Assembly: GCA_016946835.1 (NCBI GenBank)
Contig: JACVTC010000043.1
Location: 920,001-982,500, forward strand
From: Neocallimastix lanati (nom. inval.)
Taxonomy: Eukaryota; Neocallimastigomycota; Neocallimastigomycetes; Neocallimastigales; Neocallimastigaceae
Reading direction: 5' to 3'
Length of the DNA: 62,500 nucleotides
The notes beneath the pieces are model-generated. The model made no database searches and was not told the origin of the DNA. It worked only from the letters and a program-made list of their open reading frames with translations. Below are positions 1-13,205 of the stretch, in pieces; the stretch's first letter is position 1; each line of letters begins with the position of its first letter. A program made the translations under genes and the position numbers.

Positions 1-31
1 AAATTAAAAAAAAAAAAAAAAAAAAAAAAAG

Positions 32-922
32 ATACCAAATAAATATAGATGTAGAGTTCGAGTTGTTGATTATATGCCAAGAAAAATTAAAAATTTTACC
101 AGACCCTATTGTACAATATGTAAAAGAACGTATGTAGTATTTGAAATATAATTATTATGTATTATTTTTATTTTTTAATGTGTAATATGTGATACTAATT
201 AATACTAATAATAATAATAATAATAATAATAATTAATATTATAATTATTAAATAGATTTGATAAATCAAATGATAATAATTTGGTTTGTTGCGAACGATG
301 CAAATCAACAGGAGATAAAATAAAATATGCATTTTTATTCTCGCTCTTAGTTGAAGATAATAGTAAATGTTTTCTTCCAATTATTATTTTTGAAATAGGA
401 AAAGTAAGTCATTGCATTTTTTATAATTTTAAAATAAAGAAATAAAAAATTAAGAAATAAAAAATATAAAATAAAAAAATATAAAATATAAAATATAAAA
501 TATAAAATATAAAAATAAAAAATAAAAAAATAAAAAAAATAAAAAGATAGAAAATAAAAAATACATATTTTAATATATATCAATTTCTTATTTTAAAATA
601 AAAGTAAAGGCTTATATTTATATATATTAATATTTTAATATATATATATATATATATATATAACTTTTTGTAGTCAGAGTTTCTCGGTTTACCAGCAACA
701 GATTTAAAAAGTCCTAGAGAAATTCATAAATTAAAATCACGATTAAAAAAATTATGGACTCGTAAAATTGTCTCAGATAATTATTGTGTTAATGAAAATA
801 AAAAGTTAGGCTTAACTCATTCACGAACCATATTAAGTGGAAATATTTTTGATGTTTGTATAGAGAGATATAAAAACTCACAAGGTATTAGACAAAAAGT
901 GTTTGATACAAGACTTTTATAA
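32..922 (+). CDS. POT1-like telomere end-binding protein, C-terminal part (5' truncated by window)
   Basis: Three exons can be joined: 32-129, 256-403 and 674-922, with donors GTATGT and GTAAGT and AG acceptors; frame is kept throughout and gives 164 residues ending in TAA. Seen: an OB-fold-like start (KYRCRVRVVDYMPRK), then a compact zinc motif C-x2-C-x13-C-x2-C (YCTIC ... CERC), a beta-strand block (KYAFLFSLLVEDN), a GLPATDL helix start, and an ending with FDVCIERY and VFDTRLL. Known: the third OB fold of POT1 proteins has the same order, with paired CxxC motifs and a C-terminus containing a C-I-K-S-Y then I-F-D-T pattern. POT1 binds single-stranded telomeric DNA in shelterin-type complexes. 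The DNA-binding OB folds would lie upstream of the window. The first exon begins after a poly-A tract ending in AG, so its left edge is less certain. Confidence 0.75.
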
Positions 923-1050
923 ATTAAGAAATTCAAAAAAAAAAAAAATTTTTTTATCAATTAGATTATTATCATCATACATATATTTTATTAAAATACA
1001 TTAATTTATTTAATGTAAATAATTTATTTTATTTTATTTTCTTTTTAATA

Positions 1051-1086
<36 letters not shown>

Positions 1087-1738
1087 GTTAATAATAAAAA
1101 TTTTTTACATTTACAATGTAGAAAAAAAAAAATTATAACTTTAATCTCTATCTTTATTTAATCTATATTGTATATATATTTATAACTTTGTATTATTTCT
1201 ATTTTTATTAAAATAATAATAATAAATTAATTTATTTATTAATATTTATTACATTTTCATTTGTTTCTATAATCAATAAAAGAAAATAAATATTGTTACA
1301 TACTTCTTAAAAAAAAAAAAAAAATTTTTTTTCTTTATTCATTCTTTTGTTATTTATTTTATTTACTAATAATTAAATAATGAAACTTTTCATTTTTTAT
1401 TGGTTACACTATAATTAATATAAATATCAATAATCATCTTATATATATATATTTATTAATTTATTATTTATTCATTTACTTATTATTTATTTACTTATTA
1501 ATTTATTTATGTAATATTTATTTATTTAATATTTATTTATTTATTATTTTATCTATTTACTTATTAATTATTTATTTCTGATTTATAATTGAAATTTTAA
1601 TTAGATTATTAAATACTTATTATTAAGCAAATATTAAAGAATAATAATAACTTTTTTTTTTTTTTTTTTTTTTGATTTTTGTATATATCTACATATACAT
1701 TTATACCATATATATATATATTTATATATTTATACGCA
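923..1738. other. AT-only intergenic spacer
   Basis: Downstream region of the POT1-like gene. Holds long A and T runs (for example near 1061-1086), TTTA-type simple repeats around 1440-1570 and no reading frame with protein-like composition. No recognisable RNA gene. Confidence 0.6.
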
Positions 1739-2192
1739 CTGTGAGTACAACCTAGAACTGTGTAATATTCAATATGAAAGGGTCACCACAAACATATATA
1801 ATGTATTGCACAGCCACGATACTTGCCAACTGGCTATACCAGTTCTTCATCGACCCTAGTTTCATAATCTCTAAGTAAAAGTAGTACTGAGTAATATTCC
1901 CATAGCAATCGCATGTATTTAAATGTGGCTTGTATAAATTAGAAGACTACCAGATGCTTTTCATCAAGGTCGACAAATAGTTACATTTTTCTTAATTTAA
2001 TAGATTTATGTAACCTTAATACAAGGCCTGAATTAGAATCCGAGACAAAATGTAAATCCTACTTAACCATGTCGAACGAATTTCTAACTTTATTTATAGG
2101 GAAAACCCAGGGTAGGGAGAAAGTACCCCATATAAATTAAGGCAAAATAAAGGCAAAATTAAGATATGCGTAGGGTCGATCCAGAAATCTTT
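1739..2192 (-). repeat. GC-richer island, probable SINE-like element (minus strand)
   Basis: About 450 bases of clearly higher GC than the flanks, without an open frame. Read on the minus strand from 2192 it starts with GGATCGACCCTAC, a good match to the RNA polymerase III B box (GWTCRANNC), and continues with CCTGGGTTTTCCC. The same B-box wording (GATCGACCC) occurs in the tRNA-like head at 62405-62500, and a similar GGAAAACC block occurs in the element at 59085-59695. The tRNA A-box part is not seen, so this copy would be 5' truncated. Low similarity in the rest of the body leaves other origins open. Confidence 0.4.
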
Positions 2193-3033
2193 ATTATTTT
2201 TTTTTATTATTATTATAATTTTTATTTTTTTTTTTTTTTTTTTTTTTTAATAATTATTAATATAATATTTAACATTTTTATTTAATATTTTTGTTATTTC
2301 TTTCCTCCATTTAAAAAATAAATAATTAAGAATAAACTTAATAATGTTCATATAAAGATGGATTTAATATTATTATTAAAGAAAAAAAAAAATTTTTTTT
2401 TCCTTTCATTAAAACTATATTAATAAGGATTAAAAAAAAAATTAAAAAAAAAAAAGTTTTTTAAATATAAAACAAAGTATAAAAACATTTTGTTTATACT
2501 TTGAAAATATGGAAATGCATACAATAATACAATAAAGAAAAAAAAAATAAGTATATTTATTATATGTCAAATATAATTTATTAATTTTTTCTCTATTAAT
2601 CTAATAATAAAACAATAATGGTTTAAAAAAAAAAAAAAAAAATTTAGAAACTTTAATATTATATATCCAGTGTTAAAATAAAAAATTATAATTTTTAATA
2701 TATACTTTTTTAACCAAAAAAAAATATAATATAATAAAAAATAAAAATAAAAAAATAAAAAATAAAAAGGAAATCATTAACTTAATAATTATCCAAAATT
2801 TTAATAAATTGAATATTTATATATAAATATAATATTTTTTTTTTAAATGAAAAAAAAAAATAATAAAATAAATAAATAAATAAAAATAAAGTGAAATAAG
2901 AATAGAAATCAACTTTTTTTTTTGATTATACTTTTTGAAAATAATAATTAAAATTAGAGAGAAAAAAAAAAAAAAAAAACCCTATATGATATAACTTTTA
3001 TATATTATTATAATAATAATAAATTATATAGTT
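2193..3033. other. AT-only spacer upstream of the zinc-finger gene
   Basis: Poly-T and poly-A tracts with no frame of protein-like composition; presumably holds the promoter and 5' UTR of the gene starting at 3034. No specific element recognised. Confidence 0.5.
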
Positions 3034-4132
3034 ATGGCTTTAAGTATGAAAGATGATACCTTTAGTGAAAATTTTTCGTCTTATGATAATAATGATGATC
3101 AAGAAACTATAAATGATAATATAAGCGAGAATGATAATTTAGCTTCTGAAGTTGTTACAGAATATTCATTGGAAAGTGAAAATTCACATTTTGAAACAGA
3201 TAATGATAAAAATTCACAGCAATTAAATTATATGGATAATGAAGTGGAAAATAATTTTTATGAAAATAATAATAATGAAAATGATATGAAAGATGATGAA
3301 GAAAATGAAGAAGAAAATTCTGAAACAATAGATGAAAAACAAAGTAATGAACAGGAAAATGACAATTTAAAGGAAAATAATTCAGAGAATATTAATAACA
3401 ATAATAGTAATGTAAAGAATAAAAGAAAAAATAAAAATAAAATAAATAAAGATGAAGAAACAGATAAATTTTATAAATGCGAATGGGATGAATGTCATAA
3501 TAAGTATGAAGATTTTGATAAATTTATTGAACATTTAAATAAAGAACATATAGACAATATGACTAAAAGTACAGAATTTGGATGTTTATGGAGAACTTGT
3601 GAGAGAAAAAATAAGGTTTTTTTTTTTTTAATTAAAAAAAAAAAAATAATAATTTTAAAATTAATAATTATCATATTAATTTAAATAACAAAAAGAATAT
3701 AAAAGAAAAATATTACTATTATACTTGTTAACTATTAAAATAAAATAATAATAATAATAATAATAATAAATAATTAAATAATTAAATGAATAAATAAAAA
3801 TTAAAATAAAAAACTCTTACTAATAATTACAACTTTTTTTTTTATTATTATTATTATTATTATAACAAAAATAACTTTTATCTACAAAGCCTAATGGTTA
3901 GTATAAAGATTTAAATATAAATTTATCTAAAATTTATTTATATATTAGTTTTTAGATATATATGTATTATATTATTTGTTATTATTTTGAAATTTAAACT
4001 TATATGATTTTAAAATGCATATATGTATTTTTTTTTTTTTTTTTTTTATTTTTATTTTTATTTTTTTATTTTTTAATAAATATTAATAATAATTATTTTA
4101 TTTTATATCTATTTATTCATTTAATTATTATT

Positions 4133-4171
<39 letters not shown>

Positions 4172-4267
4172 ATTGACAATATAGGTTGTAAAGCTGCATT
4201 GAGAAATCATGTTAGAAAACATACAGGTATATATCTGTAACTATTTATTTAAATAACATAATATGGA

Positions 4268-4355
<88 letters not shown>

Positions 4356-4935
4356 CTTATAATAAAAATAAATACTTAATTTTTATAATTCATTTTAATT
4401 AGGTGAGAAACCCTATGAATGTGAATATTGTCATAAAAAATTTGTAAGATCAGATGCTTTAGGTAAACATAAAAAAAAATGTAGTATTGATCCAAAATTC
4501 TCTAAAAGAAAAAGAGATGAAAATAATGATATATCACATTTATCAAAGAAAAGAGTGGATAATGCCAATCATAATAATTCATTGATATCAGATCATAATA
4601 TATCATCTATAAATTCATCAAAGAAAAATAAAAATAAAAATAAAAATAATTCGTATAACAATGTTATAATAAAAGAAGAAGATAAAAATTCAAATAATAA
4701 TAAATCACAACGTAATAAATCAAAGAATATAATCAGTATTAATATTAAAAATTCATCGTCATCGTCAAAAGCCTATAAAGAATTATATCTTGAATTGAAA
4801 GCAAAATATCGTCATTCTCTACAAGAAAATATAATATTAGAAGAAGAATATCGACGTAATTTTCGTCAATTGTCACGTTTAAAACTGGAAAGAAATACAA
4901 TATTAGATAATTTAATTAAATATTATTCAATATAA
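3034..4935 (+). CDS. C2H2 zinc-finger nuclear protein, possible Iec1-type INO80 subunit
   Basis: Four exons: 3034-3615, 3890-3896 (7 nt), 4185-4226 and 4403-4935, giving 387 residues in one frame. Residues 1-145 are acidic and Asn/Glu-rich. Then come three linked C2H2 fingers: C-x4-C (CEWDEC) with H-x4-H; C-x4-C (CLWRTC) with x15 to H-x3-H; and, after the TGEKPYEC linker, CEYC with H-x4-C in place of the last His. A basic KKRK-type stretch and an Asn/Ser-rich linker follow. The last ~55 residues form a likely coiled coil (LYLELKAKYRHSLQENIILEEE). Finger wording such as HTGEKP and RSDALGKH, plus a C-terminal coiled coil, resembles fungal zinc-finger proteins of the INO80 subunit Iec1 group; that assignment is an inference. 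It would act in the nucleus on chromatin or promoters. Confidence 0.75.
3890..3896 (+). other. Inferred 7-nt microexon (CCTAATG) of the zinc-finger gene
   Basis: Sits between acceptor ACAAAG and donor GTTAGT. It supplies Pro-Asn and the first base of Gly, so that the second finger has 15 residues between its last Cys and first His and reads KPNGCKAAL. Without it the exon ending at 3615 would join out of frame to the exon at 4185. Confidence 0.6.
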
Positions 4936-5089
4936 TAATAATAATATTTAATGGTGATATTAATTAATATTAGAATATATATGAATAAGTAAAAAAAAAA
5001 AAAAAAAAAAAATTAAGTTTTAATGTAAAATATATATTTATGTATATATATTTTAAAATTATTTGAACTAATAACTATTAAAAAATTTT

Positions 5090-5298
5090 GTAATATTTTA
5101 ATATATAATTATTTATGTATTTCTATTTTATTACTTTTTTGTAATATTTTAATATATAATTATAATTATATATGTATTTCTATTTTATTACTTTTTTATA
5201 ATATTTTGATATATAATTATATATGTATTTCTGTTTTATTACTTTTTTTTGTAATATTTTGATATATTATATATGTATTTCTATTTTATTACTTTTTT
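5090..5298. repeat. Four tandem copies of a ~50-57-bp unit
   Basis: Copies begin at about 5090, 5141, 5198 and 5251. Each reads GTAATATTTTRATATA, then ATGTATTTCTRTTTTATTAC and a T run. It is a diverged tandem duplication in the 3' flank of the zinc-finger gene. Confidence 0.85.
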
Positions 5299-6007
5299 GA
5301 TTTTATATATATTTTTTGTTTTGTTTTGTTTTGTTTTTATGATTTTTATATTTTCAACTTCTAATTAATATTATTTTATATTATTTTATTGTTATTTCTT
5401 TTTTTTCTTTTATTTTTTATTTTTTATTTTTTATTTTTTATTTTTATTCTTTATATATATATTATATATTATATTTTAATTTTATTAAATTAAATGTAAT
5501 CTTTAATAATGGCATAAAATACCATATATAAATATTAATATACATAAATTGTATAAGTATAATGTATATCAACTTTTATTTTTTTATTTTTTTTTAAAAA
5601 AAAAAAAAAAGAAAAAAAAAAGTTTATGTCATTCATTACAAAAAATGCTATTATAATATAATATTATTAAATAAAATAGTAATAAAAAAAATATTATATA
5701 ATCCATAATTATTTAAACTAATTCATATGTATAGCATATATAATAGATAAATTTAAAAAATTCCTAAAATACTTAATTCATGGTATAAATAAAAGTATAT
5801 AAACAAAACAAGAAACCAAAATATATATATATATAAAATGATACCTATTCATACTGGTTTAAATAATGAATAAATAATTTGTGTATATATGTAATAATTT
5901 GTACTTTGGTATAAAAAACTTTCAATTTTTTTAAATATAAAACTTTATTTGCTAATAAGCATTTATTAGTTTTATTTTTACTCATTCTTAATTATTAAAT
6001 TTTATAA

Positions 6008-6040
<33 letters not shown>

Positions 6041-6408
6041 TCGTTTTATTTTATATAATATCCATTTCAATATAAAAGTCAAAATTATATATATATTTTA
6101 AGTGAACACTTTTTTTTTTTTTTTTTTTTTTTTTCATAATAAATTTCAATATTTCATACCATTAACTTTATTACTTTATTTTATTATATAATAACAATAA
6201 ATATATAAAAAATAATTAAAAAAAAAAATAATAAATAAGAAAAAAGATAAAGATAAAGAAAAGGAAAAAGAATTCATGAAACTTTAAAAACTTTAATTTC
6301 TTTTTAATAAATTTGGATAGTTTAAAAAAAAAAAAAAAATATTAAAACAAAAAATAAAAATGTACCATACAACATGACCTAATCGAGTAAAAAAAAATTA
6401 ATTTAAAG

Positions 6409-6582
<174 letters not shown>

Positions 6583-7410
6583 CACTGTCTAATATTATTT
6601 ATTATTTATTTTATAATTTATAGTTTCTTATTTATTTATAGTGTTCATTTATTTTACTACCATATAATATTTTATTATTCATTATTTATTTATGTATTAT
6701 TTATTTACTTATTATTTCCATCCTATTTATAATATCTTTTTTAATTTAAATAAGATTCGTCAAATACTTTATTAGAATTAATTTAAATTAAACATTTAAT
6801 TATATAATAATAATTAAATTAAAAAATAATAATAATAATTAAATTTTAAAAAAAAAAAAAAAATTATATATATATAATTATTTCAGTTAATTATTATAAT
6901 AATTAAATTATTATAAAAATAACTAAAATTTTATAAAAATAAATATATCAAATTTAATTATTAATTCATTATGTATCGTTTAAATTTGAATAATAATTAA
7001 AAAATTTAAAATAATCATATATAAAGAATTTATAATTATTATTTATTATTATATTAAATTATATTAAATATTAAAAATAATAATACAATATTATTAACTA
7101 TATTTAAACTAAAATTGTAGTAAACTCATAATATTTTAAAATAAAATAAAAAAAAAATAAAAAAAAAAAATAAAAAAAGGAATAAAATAAAATAAAGATA
7201 AAATATATTTATATATAAAACGGGAAATATAAATAAAGAGTTAAATTTATTATATTGAAATTAAATATTTTTTTATAATGAATATTAACATATGTATATA
7301 AGGAAAAAACAAATGATAGAAATAAAACAGTTAGAATGTCATTTAAATTCTATAATATTATAATTGTTAATATTATTCAATTTTAGAGTAGTATTAAAAT
7401 AAAAAATAAA

Positions 7411-7441
<31 letters not shown>

Positions 7442-7800
7442 AAATACTATCGACTTTATAATTAACAAGTATTCTTGTTTTTCATTAAAATAATAATAAT
7501 AATTATAATTATAATAATAATAATAATAAATAAAATAATACAAAAAAAATGAAATAAAATAAAATAAAAAATTAAAAATAAAAATAAATAAAAATTATAT
7601 AGAAAAAAAAAATATAAGTCTATTAAAATTTTACAATTAATGATACTATCAAAAAATTAATAAAAATAAAAAAAGAAAATTCTATCTTTTAATAACAATT
7701 TAGGAAATAAATAATTTTATATTATATAATATAATAGTTCTTAATAATAAAAATTGATAAAATAAATTAAAAGTTAAAAAAAAAAAAAAAAAAGTGCGAA

Positions 7801-10741
7801 ATGGATACAAGTACAACTGAGAAAAAAATTTGTCGAATATGTTTATCAGATACATTATATTTATTTGATAACAATCTACTACAGAAGATTTTGAAACAGT
7901 CAGAAGTGGAGAAAGCAGCAGCACATAACAAAAAATGTAAAAAGGAAAATGATGAAATTCTTGATGATGATAATAATGATAATTGTATTAATAATAAAAA
8001 TAATATATGTAAGGAATGTTCAATGAAAACAAATGAAAAAGATAAAAATGAAACTGATAATAATAATAATGATAATAATAATAATAATTATGATGATGAT
8101 GATGATTGTGATCCAAACATTAAATTATGGGAACGTTTAAAGAAAGTGGATAGTAATATTATTAAAAAAAGTATTTATGATTACTACTATGAAGGTAATA
8201 AGGATGATCTTTTATGTCATATTGAAAGTTTTTATAATTCTCTAATTCGATTATTTATTTATAGTTCTCTCTTCCCTAAATGGATTTATTGGATGATAAA
8301 AAATTTGTTTTTCGTTGATTTATGGAAAAACCCTTTCTTATTTTATAATAAATCTTGCTTTAAATATAATGAGGAGGTTGATGAAACATATCTTTCACAG
8401 ATGTCCTATTCTAAAAGAAAAAATATTCTTAATGGTAGTAATGATGCTAAAAATATATATGCGGAAAAATCAGAAAATAATCAATGTAATGAATTGAATA
8501 ATGAAGAAGAATATCAAAAATCTAGTATATTCACAGAAAATAATAATAATAATGATAATAGTATTAACGATAGCATACGAATAGAAGAAATGAGTAATGG
8601 TAATACAAATAATAATAATAATAATATAAAAATTGACAACAACAACTACAATAAAAGTAATGATAATATTCCAAGTAATAATGAAAGAAATTTATATAAA
8701 AAAAATGATAAATTATACCATCGTGGATATATATTAAGAAATAGTAATAGTTTAAGTTGTTTAAATATTCCAGTTCAAGCAATTAAAAAGAGTGATTCAA
8801 TAGATATTCCATTAAGAAAAACAAATTCAAGTAGTTTCTTCAAATCCATTAATGATAAAAATGAATCAAGTTTAGGAATAGAAAAAGAAAGAAATATTTT
8901 AAGAACTTCATATATAAGTTTAGACGAATTTTTCAGAAATATAGATGGTAATGATGATGGTGAAGAAATGGAAGATTCTTATCATAAATTATTTCACGAT
9001 CAGAAACAAAAAATTAAGCATTCCTTCTACAATAAATATTCAAATTTTGAGAAAAAAATTATGAATCAACCACTTTCCTATAAAATATACGATAAATTCA
9101 TATATCCTATAACAACAAAATTAGCGTCAATTCAAAAATCATTATATTATAAAAAGAATAAATTTAATTTTATATGTAATGTACAAAAAAATGTTCAAAA
9201 GATGTGGTGGATGAATCAAAGAAAAATTAAACAATACCAAAAAAAATATATTTTATTAAATCGTATTCCAGAAGACGTTTCTTATTATATTGATAAATTA
9301 ATTTCACCTTGTCAATGTAAAGGAAGTCAAGTATGAAAAAAAAAATAAAATAAAAAAAAAAAAATATATATATAATAAAAATTTTATTGTTGTTATGTAT
9401 ATATAATATATACAATTAAAAGATTAAATACTAATTTATATATATATATACATATTATAATATATTATAAAATTATAAGAAATATGTTCATAGCTATTGT
9501 TTAGATGAATGGAGATTGAAAACTACAATAGAATATGGTCACGAAGAAAGGTGTTTATTATGCAGGTAATGTACATTTAAAAAAAAAATAATAAAAAAAT
9601 AAAAAATAAAGTAAAATATCATTGAGTTTTATTCAGTTTTCATATTAAACTAATATAAATATATAACTTTTTTATTTCTTTTATATATATATATATATTC
9701 AAAACAAAAGACAAAAATATAGAAAAAAGGATAATAATAAATGGTATACTAAACTTCAAAATAAAGAAATACAAAATACTATTCTTTATCTAACCATAAT
9801 TGTTTTAATAATTCTTGGAGGATATTTAATGAAATATATTTTAAATATAACCTATAAATATTTGGATATTGGATTTGAATATGAAATAATACAAGATCGA
9901 AATAATACTTCACTATGGAATATAAATAATTATGAAGAATATAATACTAATCAAGAAACATACATTTTTCAAACTCAAGATAATACCATGAATATGTATT
10001 CAGAAAATATTATATATAGTATTCCTGATGAGGATGATAATAACGCTCATATAAAAATACATAACTTTTTATTTTCAGAATTCTTTTTAACTAGTATTGG
10101 TTTGATCAATTCAACTAATTATCATATTATGGCAGGAATGTTCTTATGGGGGAGGTAATTTATTATTTTCTTTTTTTCTTTCTTTCTTTATTTATTTATT
10201 TCTAGAATTATTTTTAATAATATATCATAAATATCATAAATTAATGTTAAAATGTCTTTATTATATTTATTATTATTAATATTATTATTTGCTATTATTA
10301 TTGTTATTAATTTTAATCTAATTATTTATTTATTATAAAATTTATAGTATAATAAATACGTGGATTTTATATGATAGTATAAAAATGGTTATTAGACATC
10401 ATTTTAATAGTGACGTTCGATTTAAGCCACTTTTATTACTAACAATTATTTACTTTTGGTGGATATATTGTTCAGCTGCATTTGAGGATCTTATCGGTGT
10501 AAATGAATATAGTATTTCACAAACCATTGAGACTATAATATTTATGAAAGCAGGTTGGGCTACAGAGTTAATTGGATCAATATTATTTGGAGCAAAATGG
10601 ACTTTACGAATTGTAACTATGGAATTAGGAATATACTTCAATGGAGTATGCTATTTAAAAGAATTATTAACCTTTAATTATTCTGCCTGTTTAAATAAAG
10701 ATCAAATTTTAAATTATGAAACAGAAAATGATATTCAATAA
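7801..10741 (+). CDS. RING-CH (MARCH-type) membrane E3 ubiquitin ligase with a split RING
   Basis: Four exons: 7801-9330, 9480-9565, 9711-10154 and 10348-10741; 817 residues. The RING-CH ligands are all present: C11-x2-C14, then C504-x-C506, x7, H514-x2-C517, x17, C535-x2-C538. This matches the C4HC3 family pattern except that C14 to C504 spans 489 residues instead of the usual 10-45. The insert is mostly Asn/Asp-rich but includes a hydrophobic block (about residues 150-185). After the RING come a transmembrane segment (ILYLTIIVLIILGGYLM) and further hydrophobic segments (LLLLTIIYFWWIYC and the following region), so the ligase is probably membrane-anchored. Such enzymes transfer ubiquitin to membrane proteins in the ER or endosomal system. 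Start at 7801 is the first ATG, with the first Cys pair only ten residues later. Confidence 0.8.
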
Positions 10742-11035
10742 TACACAAAAAAAAAAAAAAAAAAAAAAACTATGATAGATATAAACAATCAAATAATCAA
10801 ATGAAATATTTAAATTAATATAATTTCTTTATAATTAATGAAAAAGAACAAGAAATAAAAAATTAATTATAATATTAATATTAAAAACAAATAGAATAAA
10901 ATTAAATAATTTTATTAATAATAAAAATGTATCATTTTTTTTTTATTTTTCCTAGATTCATAATAATTTTCAATTTTTCATTTTTTATTTCAATAAATTT
11001 ATATATATATTATATTTATATATTAACTTTTTACG

Positions 11036-11038
11036 TAT

Positions 11039-11105
<67 letters not shown>

Positions 11106-11106
11106 T
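11036..11106. repeat. (ATTT)n microsatellite
   Basis: About 17 uninterrupted tetranucleotide copies in the 3' flank of the RING-CH gene. Confidence 0.9.
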
Positions 11107-12167
11107 CTACAATTTTCATTGAATTACGTAATATATAAAAATTGTAGATAATAGAAATTTATTATATTATATTTAAATTATTATAAATATAATATATAAA
11201 ATTATAACTGTGATATTAATGTCAAATCTACAATCTACATTTATTAAAGATAAATTAATTAATAGTAACTATTATATATTATATTATTACAATTTAATTA
11301 TAATCATTTATTATTATTTAAATAATAAAATTTAATGGTTATTTTTTAAAAAAAAAAAAATAATAATTATAATACATTTATAGTAAATACTTAAATTTAT
11401 ATATATCATATAAATTATAATTTTTATTTTATTTTTATATTATTTAAAATAAAAAACAAATAAATTATTAAAATAAAAATAAAAAAAATAAAATTGAAAA
11501 TTAATTAACAAATTCGTTAATTAATAATTATAATAGTTAATAAAAAAGGCTATTACTCTTTTTTTTTTTTTTTTTTAAAGTAAATATATATCATTTAATA
11601 ATTTATTCTCAACATATATATATTTTTTTAAAAATTTTTATCTTTAAACATCAATGAAATATATAATTATAAATCTTATTATAAAGACAGTAATATTTCT
11701 AAAGAAGAATAATTAATTAAAATCAAATATTGTTTTGAAATAATTTAAAAACGAAGAATAGTAATATACATAATGGACATTTTATTACTTGAATACTTTT
11801 TTTTTTTTTCAAATAAAATAATATACATTAATTAATATATTTGATATATATTATATAACTATTTATCAAAGTCTTTTTTTTCAATATTGTATATAAATTA
11901 ATATCAAGAAAAATATTTAATACTAAAAATACTATTATTATCATTGATATTAAAAGGATTATTTTCTTTTTTTTCTTTCAGTAGATAAAAATAAAATAAA
12001 AAATAAAAGGGTTATTTTTTTAACAAATTATGGCAAATCATGGCCAAAGATTATTAATAACTAAATTAAATAAATAATACATTTTATATATTTCTATCCT
12101 TTTTTATTTTTTTTTTTTTTTTATTTTATTTTATTATATTTATTTTTTTATTTTTTTTTTTGCAATC

Positions 12168-12211
12168 ATAAAATAAAATAAAATAAAATAAAATAAAATA
12201 AAATAAAATAA

Positions 12212-12300
<89 letters not shown>
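12168..12300. repeat. Compound microsatellite (AAAAT)n then (AAT)n
   Basis: About nine pentamer copies directly followed by about 29 AAT trinucleotides. Translated, it gives only homopolymeric peptides, so it is not treated as coding. Confidence 0.9.
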
Positions 12301-12302
<2 letters not shown>

Positions 12303-12544
12303 GTAAAAAGCAATTAAAACTGTAAAAAGAAAATTAATATATTTTATTAAAATCACTTTAATCAAAATATAAAACATTTTAAATAAATTCTATTATTTTA
12401 ATATATTAGAAAGGAAAAAATAAAAAAATAAAAAAAATAAAAAAATAAAAATTGTAATTTATAATTGCGTATTATTTATATGATATAATGATAATATTTA
12501 TATGTTTTTTCATTAGTTGAAAATGTTTTTAAAATTAATAAAAA

Positions 12545-12581
<37 letters not shown>

Positions 12582-12900
12582 AGCATATGAAGAGTTGGAA
12601 ATATATATAATTATATCTTAGATGTATCATTAACATTTTAATTATTATAGTAATTTTAATAGTAAATTCGAAAATGCTTTTTAATGAATATTAATTATTT
12701 TCATATGAAATATTAATATAATATTAGTAGCAATGAATTTATAATTAAATAATAAATTATTTTGTAGTTTTAATATATATATATTCTAACAATTAATATA
12801 ATTAATATAATTATATATGTTTATAAATAAATCAATAATTATTTTTTTAATATATAATTTATTCATAAAGAAATAAAAGAACAAAAATAATTCCTACAAA

Positions 12901-13174
12901 ATGAATTTCATATTTAGACAAAAGACTAAGACACCACAGGAATTAGTAAAAAATACAAGGGATGCCATTCTCAAATTAGAATCTGGTAATGATAAAAAAA
13001 AGGTAAATAAAATGAATTTCAATTATAATTATAACTCTATATTTTTAAACTGTAAAATATATATATATATATATATATATATTCATTTTTTATGTAAATT
13101 ACTATTGACATAATAAATTTTTATTATTCATTATTAACATTAATTTTTTCATGTATTATAAATAAATATAATTC

Positions 13175-13205
<31 letters not shown>

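Larger units (their letters stand above)
10742..12900. other. AT-only intergenic region with microsatellites
   Basis: Contains the arrays at 11036-11106 and 12168-12300, poly-T runs near 12547-12577 and nothing resembling a gene. The 12.3-12.9 kb part is the presumed promoter of the Mo25 gene. Confidence 0.6.

Noticed and set aside
7700-7924. Minus-strand frame overlapping the start of the RING-CH gene
   Set aside because: Opposes a gene with clear zinc ligands and is A/T-driven upstream of it.
12126-12377. Poly-Tyr minus-strand frame
   Set aside because: Translation of the (AAT)n and (AAAAT)n microsatellite.
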